Shown here: positions 36,532 through 45,517 of the stretch, in pieces | Layout of the letters: each line of letters starts with the position of its first letter | How positions within the stretch are numbered: the stretch's first letter is position 1 | Source: an uncultured Bacteroidales bacterium | Lineage (GTDB): Bacteria; Bacteroidota; Bacteroidia; Bacteroidales; Salinivirgaceae | Direction: 5' to 3' | NCBI GenBank assembly: GCA_937981765.1 | Contig: CALJOM010000005.1 | Location: forward strand, 62,001-126,000 | DNA length: 64,000 bases | Notes under the pieces: model-generated | Told to the model about the DNA's origin: nothing | The model's input: the letters and a program-made list of their open reading frames with translations, nothing else | The model's database searches: none | Translations under genes and position numbers: made by a program

Positions 36532-37650
36532 ATGTTTACCCGAAAAACTCTTTTGTTTTTTTTACTGGTCTTCTTATGCCTTTTTAGCTATGGCCAGGAT
36601 ACAATCAACCCGGCAATTTACTTTCAGGCTGGTGGCTATTCCGGTTTTTTATACGCTCATCACAGATCAATGGGATATTACATTCAGGATTATCCTTCCG
36701 GGGGAGAGTTGAAACTGGGATGGAAATTTAACGGTAGCAGTCCATGGCAACACGCAATGCGATTCCCTGAAGCAGGGGTAGGAATTCTTTGGGGCGATTT
36801 TGGCAATAAAAGTGTTTTAGGTAACGGGTATTCCCTTTATGGATTTCTTGACATTCCTATCTACGAGAGACAAAAATTTGTTTGGAGCTATCAACTTGCT
36901 GCAGGAATAGGTTATGTAACCAAAATTTTTGACATTCAGAACAACTATAATAACGAAGCCATTGGATCGCATTATAACGCTTTTTTGCTTATATCTACCG
37001 GACTGAAATACAAAGTTACACCGCGAATTTCCCTCACATTAGATTGCGGACTTCACCATTTTTCGAATGGGAATGCCAAAGAACCCAATCAAGGCTTGAA
37101 TACTTTTTACACCATGATCGGCGGCAGATATTTTTTTAATCAGGCTCCATTATTAAAATATCCAAATATTGTTAAACCCGTTCCAACGTGGGAAACCGTT
37201 TTTTTTGCTGCCACAGGAGTAAAAGAGGAACGCCCGGTAGATAATCAAAAATATTCAATATTCGATACCCATGTAACCTTTCGCAGAAAATTTTCCCATG
37301 TCAATAGTTGGGGGTTTGGAGTTAACCTGATGTACGACGGTTCGATCGAAAAGCAGTTAAAAATTCGCCAAGGCCATGGATATGTAGTTCCCGATTCAAT
37401 ATACAACCCCTCCGAATGGCAAAATTTTACACCTGCAATTCACGGAAGTTGGTCAACGTATGTAGGTAAAATAGTTTTCAGCATTCAGGTCGGAGTATAT
37501 ATCTACAATGCTTTGAACCGAATAATCTTTAACCGATGGCTGTTAGAGATTGATATATATGATAATTTGAGCATATCCGGAGGGCTAAAATCGCATTTCG
37601 GGTCGGCAGATTACATTGAGGTAGGAATGGCATGGAAAATTAGGCGATAA
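36532..37650 (+). CDS. PagL-like lipid A deacylase/acyloxyacyl hydrolase family protein
   Basis: 372 residues with a signal peptide (hydrophobic run to SYGQD, about residue 23) and a predicted outer-membrane beta barrel rich in aromatic and glycine residues. LDCGLHHFSNGNAKEPNQGLN (about residues 171-191) has the His-x-Ser-Asn pattern and PNxG segment of PagL-like deacylases, which remove an acyl chain from lipid A in the outer membrane. It is twice the size of PagL, with an additional C-terminal barrel-like region. It starts 12 nt after the GIN-domain gene. Confidence 0.8.
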   Translation: MFTRKTLLFFLLVFLCLFSYGQDTINPAIYFQAGGYSGFLYAHHRSMGYYIQDYPSGGELKLGWKFNGSSPWQHAMRFPEAGVGILWGDFGNKSVLGNGYSLYGFLDIPIYERQKFVWSYQLAAGIGYVTKIFDIQNNYNNEAIGSHYNAFLLISTGLKYKVTPRISLTLDCGLHHFSNGNAKEPNQGLNTFYTMIGGRYFFNQAPLLKYPNIVKPVPTWETVFFAATGVKEERPVDNQKYSIFDTHVTFRRKFSHVNSWGFGVNLMYDGSIEKQLKIRQGHGYVVPDSIYNPSEWQNFTPAIHGSWSTYVGKIVFSIQVGVYIYNALNRIIFNRWLLEIDIYDNLSISGGLKSHFGSADYIEVGMAWKIRR

Positions 37651-37690
37651 AATTTTTCATTCAGTTGGTGTTATTATTTCATTAATTTTG

Positions 37691-37698
37691 TATCTTTA
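37691..37698 (+). promoter_or_regulatory. -7-like element before the SiaB-like gene
   Basis: TATCTTTA matches seven of eight positions of TAnnTTTG, with TTGG 22 nt upstream. The leader to the SiaB-like ATG would be about 120 nt. Weak call. Confidence 0.3.
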
Positions 37699-37808
37699 AA
37701 CGAAATTTTTACGCAGCTAACCAATAAAGCCAAAATTAAGCATTAGATTTTTCGATGTTTTAAGGTTAGGAGGCTAATAATAAAAGCTCTTAGGCATAAG
37801 AAAAATAT

Positions 37809-37829
37809 ATGAAACAAAAAATACTATGA
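37809..37829 (+). other. Six-codon leader frame overlapping the SiaB-like start
   Basis: ATG at 37809 opens a six-residue frame (MKQKIL) whose TGA overlaps the ATG of the next gene as ATGA. It could couple translation of the kinase gene, or be chance in AT-rich DNA. There is no ribosome-binding site in front of it. Confidence 0.25.
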
Positions 37830-38410
37830 GTGCAAATATAAATTTTATAAAAACAGTTCTTTCTCTCCATGACGAAATGGTGTCGAACGGATTTTCTCTT
37901 GTGTATGAAGGAGTTTTCAGCCACGATATCATGAAAATGTTTACCTCGATGGCTGAAAACAACATGGACAAACAAAACGAAGATAAATCCGTCAGGAGAA
38001 AAGTATTCCACGTAATGGTAGAATGTTTGCAGAACATGACCAAACATTCCGACGATTACGATGAAAACGACCGCATAGGTAATGGAATGTTTATTGTGGG
38101 GAAAAAAGAAGGTTTTTGGAATATAATTACTGCAAACAAAATTCACAAAGACAAAATTGAGCCACTTCGAAGATCAATAGAAAAAATTAATTCATTGACT
38201 CCCGAAGAGTTAAAAGACCTTTACAAAAAACAGATCAAGGAAGGAACCCTTTCAGAAAAAGGAGGCGCAGGCTTAGGACTAATAGACATTGCCAGAAAAA
38301 CAGGAAGAAAATTGGATTATCAGTTTCTACCACTCGACGACAATGAAAACTACTTCTTCCTGCTAAAAGTAAAAATAGCTAGCGTCAAAGAAGGAGCTGA
38401 CGGCGAATAA
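37826..38410 (+). CDS. SiaB-like (DUF6272) GHKL protein kinase
   Basis: 194 residues, soluble. A GHKL-type ATPase of the anti-sigma-kinase kind: the N box is VFHVMVECLQNMTKHS with Glu66 and Asn70, and the G2 motif is KGGAGLGLIDIARKTG near residue 150. In Pseudomonas, SiaB phosphorylates the antagonist SiaC and so controls the diguanylate cyclase SiaD. No SiaC (DUF1987) or PP2C phosphatase is encoded nearby; the next gene, 54 nt downstream, encodes an adenylate cyclase sensor, so it may act in cyclic nucleotide control here. A STAS protein is encoded in the chemosensory operon. Confidence 0.85.
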   Translation: MSANINFIKTVLSLHDEMVSNGFSLVYEGVFSHDIMKMFTSMAENNMDKQNEDKSVRRKVFHVMVECLQNMTKHSDDYDENDRIGNGMFIVGKKEGFWNIITANKIHKDKIEPLRRSIEKINSLTPEELKDLYKKQIKEGTLSEKGGAGLGLIDIARKTGRKLDYQFLPLDDNENYFFLLKVKIASVKEGADGE

Positions 38411-38464
38411 ATTCACCCGTTGTAACCCCTTCTACGGCTAACGACTACCTAGCCATAAAAACCA

Positions 38465-41400
38465 ATGTTCCTCAGAGCCAGAATAATTGTACTTTTAACC
38501 CTTACAGCTGTTGGAGGCTTCTGCCAACGATATAATTTTACTCAATATTTTATTGACAAAGGACTTTCACAATCGCAGGTTACAGATTTAAAAATAGATA
38601 ATCTTGGGTATTTGTGGATAGCCACCGACGGTGGAGGGCTTGACTATTTCGATGGAATAAATTTCTATAATATCAATCAGGAGCAGGGATTATCTTTCGG
38701 ACGAATAACCTCTCTTGCCGTTACGAAAGAAAACTATATTATTTGTGGAGTTAGACAGAACTTTTTCTCCATTATTTTCCCCGATTCCATCGTTAATTAT
38801 AATACAAACATTAACGTCGCAAACACTACTGTAAGTGCAATTATTATTGATTCCCCAAACGGCATTTTATTGGGAAACGATGCCGGCGATATCTACTATC
38901 TCGACAGCACATGGGAACCAAAGCATTTTCTACATCTTGATATTCCCATCACATCTCTCTGTTTTTCTAACGAAACTCTTTATATTGGAACAAACCAGGG
39001 GCTTTATACAAAAAAAGGCCAAACGATAGAGCGGGTTCAATTTCTTGAAAACCTAAAAATAAACACTATTACAACCAATAAACAAAATACAATCTTTGTT
39101 GGGACAGAAAGAGGCATGTTTTATTCAAAATTTGGGAAATGGGTTCGTCATGATTATTTTTCACAGCAAATAACAACCCCAATAACCAAAATAATTTTAT
39201 CCGACGAAAAACAGATCTGGATTTCAACCTATGGGAACGGAGTTTTCCTTTATGATGGAAATAGTTTAATTTCATTAAACAATCGCAACGGATTGCAAAA
39301 TAATTTTTGCAAAACAATTTTACTTGATTCTTCCGGGAATTTATGGATTGGCACCGATGGCTCAGGGCTAATAAAATACAGTGGGAATCGGTTTTCCCAT
39401 TATTTTAAATCCGATAAAAGCTTCCTCGACCCTGTTATGTCCATTGTGCAAACATCCGATGAACGGTATTGGTTAGGGACTTTTGGAAGCGGAATTGCGT
39501 TGGTTGGAAAGTCCGGAGAATGCACTCCTTTTGCAAACAACCATTTGTTACCATCCAAAATAATTTATTCACTTCTGCCCGTTACACCAAACCAGCTGTT
39601 GGTAAGTTCCAAATACTCGGAGGTAGCTATTATCAATACCCAAACTAATAAAATATCCTTGTTTCAAGATAAAAATGGAAAACTAGTCAGAGGCGTAGTA
39701 ATTGCTAAAAAAGACTCGCAGGGAGCTCTCTACTTAGGCACATTCGACGATGGATTGTTTATTTTCAAGGATGGAGTTCAAGTACACCTTAAAGATAATT
39801 TACCATCATCGCGGATAACCACCTTAACGTTGAGTCAACCCGGGAAATTATGGATTGGTACAGAGGATGGAGGTGCGTTTACTATAGAATTATCCGAAAT
39901 TTACAAAGCTTTAGGTGGGGAAATTAAACCCTCAGAAATATTTCCAGAACCACTGTCATTCATAAAAAGAACCATGGTAACCGGAATTGATTCAGATTTG
40001 AAGGGAAACATTTGGTTAGGGACTTTTGGGCATGGTGTTTATTGCATCAAAAGCGATAATTCATTTACTCATTTTGGAAAATCGGATGGTATGCTTTCGA
40101 ATAACGTATACAGTCTTATGTCCGATAACACTGGTGTTATATGGTTAGGTACTGATCGAGGAGTAAACAAATTGATCATCGATCATGAAAACAATAAATT
40201 TAGTTTTATTTCTTACGATGCTCAAAATGGATTTCCTGCCATGGAGTGTAACATTAATGCCCTTTTTGTCGATAACAAAAATCGAATGTGGATAGGGAAC
40301 ATTTACGGAGTGTCTGTTTATAATCCGATGGGATACGCCACCCGAAGCAGTGAAATCCAGATACACTTTACCAATATTCTGACCTACAAAAACGAATCGA
40401 AGTCAAAGGTTCTATCCTATTTTGTATCAAACTTAGATCCAATTGAATTGCCATACTCAGAAAACAATATTACCTTTTACTTCAAGGCTATCGATATTAA
40501 TTCCCCGGATAAAGTTACTTATCAGTTTCATATGGAAGGCCTCGACAATGAATGGCAAAGCTCCCGTTTGGGTATTGCACAATATTCGTTTCTCCCACCG
40601 GGTAAGTACACGTTTCGGGCAAGAGCAATTAACAAAGAAGGGTTTAACAGTAGTAACCAATTAAGCATTAACATTATCGTTGATGCCCCCTTTTGGTTAA
40701 CCCCGTGGTTTATAGGAATTATTTTTCTGTCCATTATTGTTCTCTGGGCAATCATTTTCCGCTATCGGCAATATGCTTTAATTCGACACAACAGACTTTT
40801 GCAGGAACTGGTAGAAAATCGAACTTTGGAGCTTAAGCTGGAAACCATTCGCGTTCAACAGCAAACGGAAGAAATTCGAACACAAGCCGAGAATCTGCGA
40901 CTTATTAATCAAGAATTAAAAAAGCTTTCAATTATAGCCTCAAAAACCGATAGCGCCGTGCTAATTGCCAATAAAAATTTTGAATGGGAATGGGCTAATG
41001 AAGGCTTTACCAAACTTTACGGATACACATTAGATGAGTTTATTGCTCGATACGGACGAACCATTCAACAAACTTCCTTTACCCGAAAAATTGATCATAT
41101 TATTGAAGAAGCCTTAAGTCAGCAAAAATCGGTTGTATATACCGCCAAGGTTTACAATGCAGCAGGTGGTGAAATGTGGGTTCAGTCTACTCTGACACCA
41201 ATTTACGACGACAATGGGGATCTTCAGATGATAGTTGTTATCGATGCCGATATAACCCACATCAAACAAATCAACAACGAACTTCGTAAACTTTCGTTGG
41301 TTGCCTCAAAAACCGATAATGCGGTAATTATAATGAATAAACATGGAGAAATTGAGTGGGTAAATGAAGGATTTCACCGCATGTATGAATTATCGCTCGA

Positions 41401-42370
41401 TGACTTTAAGAACCTGTATGGAACTACGATTTTTGAACTTCACCGCGATGCCAAAAGTTTGAAGCAAATTCAGGAACTATATCAAACCAATCAAACCCAA
41501 ACCTTTGTTTCAAAATTTATAACCTCTAGAGGAAACGAAAAGTGGATACAAACGGTTTTAACACCAATTATTTCTCCGGGACAACAATACGAGCAGCTTA
41601 TTGCCGTAGAATCGGATATAACCCGTATAAAACAGGCTGAAGAGCAGTTAGCCCTAGAAAAAGAAAAATCCGACACTCTCTTGAAAAACATTCTACCGCA
41701 GGAAATTGCCGAAGAATTAAAATCTAAAGGACATGCAACCCCAAGGTATTATAAGTCAGTAACAATCTTATTCACCGATATAAAAGGTTTTTCAGGATTC
41801 TGTCAAAATCTTACTCCACAACAATTACTCAATGAGTTGCACGAATATTTCGACGCCTTCGATGAAATTGTCAAGCAAAACTATGTTGAAAAAATAAAAA
41901 CAATTGGAGATGCCTATATGTGCGCCGGAGGGCTTCCTATTCCAAATCGTTCGCATCCATTCAATGTGGTTTTAACCGGGCTGCAAATTCAGCAAGTTGC
42001 CGGGAGAATAAATCGTAAAAAAGAGGCGGAGGGTAGAACAGCATGGCATTTTCGGGTTGGGATTCATACCGGCGAAATTATTTCCGGTGTTATTGGTAAA
42101 CAGAAATTTGCCTTCGACATCTGGGGCGATTCGGTAAACGTTGCAGCCCGAATGGAATCGAGTTGTGAACCTGGTATGGTAAACATCTCCGGAGAAACAT
42201 ACAAATTGGTAAAGGACTATTTTGAGTGCGAACACCGAGGCAAAATTGAAATAAAAAATAGAGGAAAGGTGGATATGTATTTTGTGAAAGCTATTAAAGC
42301 CGAATATTCCGAAAATGGCGATGGAATTACCCCAAATGAGCAGTTTAGGTTATTTTTAGCTGAGCTTTAA
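38465..42370 (+). CDS. Propeller/Y_Y_Y/PAS sensor fused to class III adenylate cyclase
   Basis: 1301 residues. Signal peptide (to about 22), a periplasmic beta-propeller of Reg_prop repeats (about 25-625; repeated LWIGTDGG-like units), a Y_Y_Y domain (about 655-740), one membrane segment (about 742-765), coiled coil, two PAS domains (about 820-935 and 945-1060), a linker helix and a class III cyclase domain (about 1095-1280). Metal aspartates are Asp1105 (LFTDIKGF) and Asp1149 (TIGDAYM). Lys1145 and Asp1218 (FDIWG) are the adenine-specifying pair, and Asn1225/Arg1229 the transition-state pair, so ATP to cAMP is predicted. This replaces the histidine kinase output usual for this sensor type in Bacteroidota. 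Confidence 0.92.
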   Translation: MFLRARIIVLLTLTAVGGFCQRYNFTQYFIDKGLSQSQVTDLKIDNLGYLWIATDGGGLDYFDGINFYNINQEQGLSFGRITSLAVTKENYIICGVRQNFFSIIFPDSIVNYNTNINVANTTVSAIIIDSPNGILLGNDAGDIYYLDSTWEPKHFLHLDIPITSLCFSNETLYIGTNQGLYTKKGQTIERVQFLENLKINTITTNKQNTIFVGTERGMFYSKFGKWVRHDYFSQQITTPITKIILSDEKQIWISTYGNGVFLYDGNSLISLNNRNGLQNNFCKTILLDSSGNLWIGTDGSGLIKYSGNRFSHYFKSDKSFLDPVMSIVQTSDERYWLGTFGSGIALVGKSGECTPFANNHLLPSKIIYSLLPVTPNQLLVSSKYSEVAIINTQTNKISLFQDKNGKLVRGVVIAKKDSQGALYLGTFDDGLFIFKDGVQVHLKDNLPSSRITTLTLSQPGKLWIGTEDGGAFTIELSEIYKALGGEIKPSEIFPEPLSFIKRTMVTGIDSDLKGNIWLGTFGHGVYCIKSDNSFTHFGKSDGMLSNNVYSLMSDNTGVIWLGTDRGVNKLIIDHENNKFSFISYDAQNGFPAMECNINALFVDNKNRMWIGNIYGVSVYNPMGYATRSSEIQIHFTNILTYKNESKSKVLSYFVSNLDPIELPYSENNITFYFKAIDINSPDKVTYQFHMEGLDNEWQSSRLGIAQYSFLPPGKYTFRARAINKEGFNSSNQLSINIIVDAPFWLTPWFIGIIFLSIIVLWAIIFRYRQYALIRHNRLLQELVENRTLELKLETIRVQQQTEEIRTQAENLRLINQELKKLSIIASKTDSAVLIANKNFEWEWANEGFTKLYGYTLDEFIARYGRTIQQTSFTRKIDHIIEEALSQQKSVVYTAKVYNAAGGEMWVQSTLTPIYDDNGDLQMIVVIDADITHIKQINNELRKLSLVASKTDNAVIIMNKHGEIEWVNEGFHRMYELSLDDFKNLYGTTIFELHRDAKSLKQIQELYQTNQTQTFVSKFITSRGNEKWIQTVLTPIISPGQQYEQLIAVESDITRIKQAEEQLALEKEKSDTLLKNILPQEIAEELKSKGHATPRYYKSVTILFTDIKGFSGFCQNLTPQQLLNELHEYFDAFDEIVKQNYVEKIKTIGDAYMCAGGLPIPNRSHPFNVVLTGLQIQQVAGRINRKKEAEGRTAWHFRVGIHTGEIISGVIGKQKFAFDIWGDSVNVAARMESSCEPGMVNISGETYKLVKDYFECEHRGKIEIKNRGKVDMYFVKAIKAEYSENGDGITPNEQFRLFLAEL

Positions 42371-43284
42371 TCTCCCTTTACAATTTCATCCAGAATATTG
42401 ACTATTATCACAACTTTATCTTTCCAATGTTTCTCCCAAGTAGGCTCTGGTTTTTGGTCTACCGATACCCCTTTGTTAATGCAATGAACCACTCCTCCAA
42501 TTTCCGATGGAGCTGTTTTATAAACAATTGCGGCATGAAAAACTCTTCCCGATTCCGGATTGCCAAAGAAGATTAAGTCGCCTGCCATTGCTTCTTTGGG
42601 AGTGATTTTTCGTCCAAGTTTCGATTGCATACTTGCACTATGTGGGAGCTCGTGTCCGGTTACTGTTAGATAAACGTAGCGGGTAAATCCGCTGCAATCG
42701 AAATTATCAGGCCCCTTGCCCGCATATTTATACGGTTTCCCTACGTGAGAAAGGGCCTCCTCAATTAGTTGCTCCCGCATGAGTTTAATTTTCTCTTCCT
42801 TGGTAGTGGGTGGTTTCGGTTGAGAAACATCTGCCACCTCATTTTTTGCAAAACGTGAAGGCTCTCCAAAGATACTAACCAGCACTTTATCGAGTAATTT
42901 TAGTTTAGTATCATGGTTCTTCTCTTCAAAATATGTGTAATAACGGTTAATTTCCGCATGTAAGAGATTTGAAAGAGGTTCAATGCGTTCAGGAGCTCCT
43001 TTATTGCGGTAATAATCAAAATATCGGATGCTTTTTACCAAGTGCGAGTATCCAATTTGATAATCGGTGCTGTTTTCTGCCGTTTTTAATTCAGCCCAAG
43101 AAAGGTAATAGTATAGTTCCTTTTCTTTTTTGTGTTTTTTCAGGAGTTTGTTTGATTTTCGAACTATTTTTTCATATTCCCCCTTCCATTGCCAACGCTT
43201 TAATCTACGTATATACCACTGGGCTTCAACTTCAGGAAGGCTTAAAACTAGTAGAAGGACAATTATCAGAAATCGTCGTAACAT
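42367..43284 (-). CDS. NlpC/P60 (C40) family cell wall peptidase
   Basis: 305 residues with a signal peptide ending near VEAQ (residue 21). Residues 25-150 are a helical, basic region. The catalytic domain (about 175-300) has the cysteine in DNFDCSGFTRYVY, the first histidine in RVFHAAIVY and a second polar residue in GVVHCINKG. It is expected to cleave peptide stems of peptidoglycan in the periplasm. It converges with the cyclase gene, the two reading frames overlapping by 4 nt at their stops. Confidence 0.93.
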   Translation of the reverse strand: MLRRFLIIVLLLVLSLPEVEAQWYIRRLKRWQWKGEYEKIVRKSNKLLKKHKKEKELYYYLSWAELKTAENSTDYQIGYSHLVKSIRYFDYYRNKGAPERIEPLSNLLHAEINRYYTYFEEKNHDTKLKLLDKVLVSIFGEPSRFAKNEVADVSQPKPPTTKEEKIKLMREQLIEEALSHVGKPYKYAGKGPDNFDCSGFTRYVYLTVTGHELPHSASMQSKLGRKITPKEAMAGDLIFFGNPESGRVFHAAIVYKTAPSEIGGVVHCINKGVSVDQKPEPTWEKHWKDKVVIIVNILDEIVKGD

Positions 43285-43299
43285 ACATCCGATTTAGAG

Positions 43300-43307
43300 C
43301 AAAAGTA
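43300..43307 (-). promoter_or_regulatory. -7 promoter element before the C40 peptidase gene
   Basis: The minus strand reads TACTTTTG, an exact TAnnTTTG match, 15 nt upstream of the start. It is back to back with the element for the acetyltransferase gene. Confidence 0.45.
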
Positions 43308-43328
43308 ATCGATTTTTTAATTTTTTAG

Positions 43329-43336
43329 TACCTTTG
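43329..43336 (+). promoter_or_regulatory. -7 promoter element before the GNAT gene
   Basis: TACCTTTG matches TAnnTTTG exactly. It overlaps the first codon of the longest open frame (43334), so translation should begin at the next ATG, 43364. Confidence 0.5.
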
Positions 43337-43363
43337 GGAGATATTAAAATCATCAGGTCGGAT

Positions 43364-43825
43364 ATGAACAACAATGTAGAATTCTTTTTCACCGATTTTG
43401 AAGAAAGCTCGTATAATGAACTACGGGATTTATGGATTGAAACCAGCATAGAAACTCCCGGTAGGGGCGATACGCTGGAGGTTATACAACAAACTTTGGC
43501 GCACGATGGGAAACTAATTTTAATGCGAAAGTCTGACGATAATCTTCTGCTGGGGTCGAGTTGGATTACCAATGACGGACGGAGGCTTTATATACATCAT
43601 TTTGCAATTGCAAAAAAATTTCAGGGGCGCGGACTTGGAAAAAAACTATTACAGGAAACCTTGCGTTTTGTAAAAGGAAAAAACATGCAGGTAAAACTTG
43701 AGGTGAGTCAGCATAACACAGCGGCTATAAAATTGTACACCCAATATGGGTTTAAACCTCTAGGCGAATACGATGTTTATATTATCCGAGATGTTCAAAA
43801 CATTCAATTTTTAGCTAATGAATAG
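43364..43825 (+). CDS. GNAT family N-acetyltransferase
   Basis: 153 residues from ATG 43364; a longer frame from 43334 overlaps the promoter element. The acetyl-CoA-binding motif A is HHFAIAKKFQGRGLGKKLLQE (Q-x-x-G-x-G/A), and motif B is LEVSQHNTAAIKLYTQYGFKPLGEYDVY. The acceptor is unknown; the motif B pattern is shared with protein N-terminal and small-molecule acetyltransferases. The stop overlaps the start of the M28 peptidase gene by 8 nt, so they are cotranscribed. Confidence 0.9.
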   Translation: MNNNVEFFFTDFEESSYNELRDLWIETSIETPGRGDTLEVIQQTLAHDGKLILMRKSDDNLLLGSSWITNDGRRLYIHHFAIAKKFQGRGLGKKLLQETLRFVKGKNMQVKLEVSQHNTAAIKLYTQYGFKPLGEYDVYIIRDVQNIQFLANE

Positions 43826-45497
43826 ACTTAGTCATCGGTTCCGGGTAACGCAATTTTTAATTCTAACTTCGATACTAACATGCTGCGGACAGATTCAGTT
43901 GCAAACCGACCATTTCCGTCAGCATCTCCGTTTCTTGGCTTCCCCCGAGTTGGAAGGTCGCTTCCCAGGGACACGTGGAGATAGCATGGCGGCCAACTAT
44001 ATAAAAACGGTGTTTGAGGAAATCGGGCTTAGACCGTTGTACGACAACTATTTCCAGGCTTTTGAGTTTGTTGCCGGAACACAAGTTTCTGACAGTAGTT
44101 TTTTGGTTTTAGGAAGCGATACTTTAACTCTGATTAAAGATTTTGTATCGGCTCCTTTCTCTTCCTCAGCTAGAATAAAAGCATCTTTCTTTGATGTTAA
44201 TCTCGATTCGATAACAGGAAGAAAATTATCCTCTTTAAAAAAAACATCATGGTTGGTAATTAACATTCAAGGGAGAGACCCAGGCACGAAAGAAATTTTG
44301 AACATGTCATTTATTGCCGACTCACTAAATGCGGCAGGAGTAATTCTCGTAATTCCGTTCGATTCTCTCAAAACAGTCAGCTTTAATCAAAGACCCTTAA
44401 TATTTCCAGGTAGTTTTCAGGTTACCATACCAGTAGTTTTTGTCGATAAAAAGAGCTGGCAAAATTCTATGGATAAGCAAAGGTTGGCAAGAAAAGGTAT
44501 TGATTCCATAGAAGCCAACATCCGATTACACAAATTAAAAATTAGAACACAAAATGTTGTTGGCTATATTCCCGGGAATGCTGATACAACCAAGTACATT
44601 GTTATTGGATCCCATTATGATCATTTAGGCTACGGCGGAAGAAACTCAACTTCACGAACACCACATCTTCATAAAATCCACCCCGGAGCCGATGACAATG
44701 CGTCAGGGACTGTTATGATTATGAATCTAGCCAAGACATTAAGTCAAAGCAAACCACCAATATCACTAATCTTTGTGGCCTTCGGAGCAGAAGAAGCCGG
44801 ATTGATAGGTGCGCGAAATTTTGTGTCATCGCCTCCCGTCACATTGAATAACATACTTGCCATGCTAAATTTTGATATGGTAGGGCGTATGGAAAACAAC
44901 ACAGTTTATATCGGCGGTGTAGGAACCTCTCCTTTGTTTCAGTCTATAATTGACACTTTGAAAACCTCCATCTCTGTTGTTACAAGCCAATCAGGATCCG
45001 GGCCATCGGACCATTCAGCGTTTTATAATTCAAAAATTCCGGTATTGTATTTCAATACAGGGATACATACCGATTACCATACCCCCGATGATACCTACGA
45101 TAAAATCAATTTTGAAGGAATGGAACAGCTGTTAACCTACACTCATAACCTCATGAAAGCACTTTTTGCCGGTTATGAGCAAATTACCTTTACTGCCACA
45201 TCAACCGGAGATCTTGAAAGGTCGGGATCTCGCGCCTCATTAAAGGTTACTTTAGGAATTTTACCCGATATCACTGGGGGAGATAATACCGGTCTAAAAG
45301 TTATGTCGGTTAACCCCGGAGGGCTTGCAGCCTCACTTACCATCGAGAAAGGCGATAAAATAATTAATATCAACGGAATGCCAATTAAAAATATCTACGA
45401 CTACATGGATGCTTTACAAACTCTTGAACGAGGCAAAGTAATCCATATCACCATACTACGCGATAATCAGGAAAAAGTATTTTTACTTCAACTTTAA
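43818..45497 (+). CDS. M28 family zinc aminopeptidase with PA and PDZ domains
   Basis: 559 residues with an N-terminal export signal (hydrophobic LILTSILTCCGQ, possibly a lipobox). A PA-like insertion lies at about 95-235. The dinuclear zinc peptidase domain has GSHYDHLGYGG, HPGADDNASGT, FGAEEAGLIGARNF, NFDMVGRM and SDHSAFYNSKIPVLYFNTG with TDYHTPDDT, giving the H-D-E-D-H metal ligands. A PDZ domain (about 465-555: GLKVMSVNPGGLAASLTIEKGD, IKNIYDYMDAL) closes the protein. It is a periplasmic or surface exopeptidase. Confidence 0.93.
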   Translation: MNRLSHRFRVTQFLILTSILTCCGQIQLQTDHFRQHLRFLASPELEGRFPGTRGDSMAANYIKTVFEEIGLRPLYDNYFQAFEFVAGTQVSDSSFLVLGSDTLTLIKDFVSAPFSSSARIKASFFDVNLDSITGRKLSSLKKTSWLVINIQGRDPGTKEILNMSFIADSLNAAGVILVIPFDSLKTVSFNQRPLIFPGSFQVTIPVVFVDKKSWQNSMDKQRLARKGIDSIEANIRLHKLKIRTQNVVGYIPGNADTTKYIVIGSHYDHLGYGGRNSTSRTPHLHKIHPGADDNASGTVMIMNLAKTLSQSKPPISLIFVAFGAEEAGLIGARNFVSSPPVTLNNILAMLNFDMVGRMENNTVYIGGVGTSPLFQSIIDTLKTSISVVTSQSGSGPSDHSAFYNSKIPVLYFNTGIHTDYHTPDDTYDKINFEGMEQLLTYTHNLMKALFAGYEQITFTATSTGDLERSGSRASLKVTLGILPDITGGDNTGLKVMSVNPGGLAASLTIEKGDKIININGMPIKNIYDYMDALQTLERGKVIHITILRDNQEKVFLLQL

Positions 45498-45517
45498 CAC
45501 ACAATATCATCATATCT

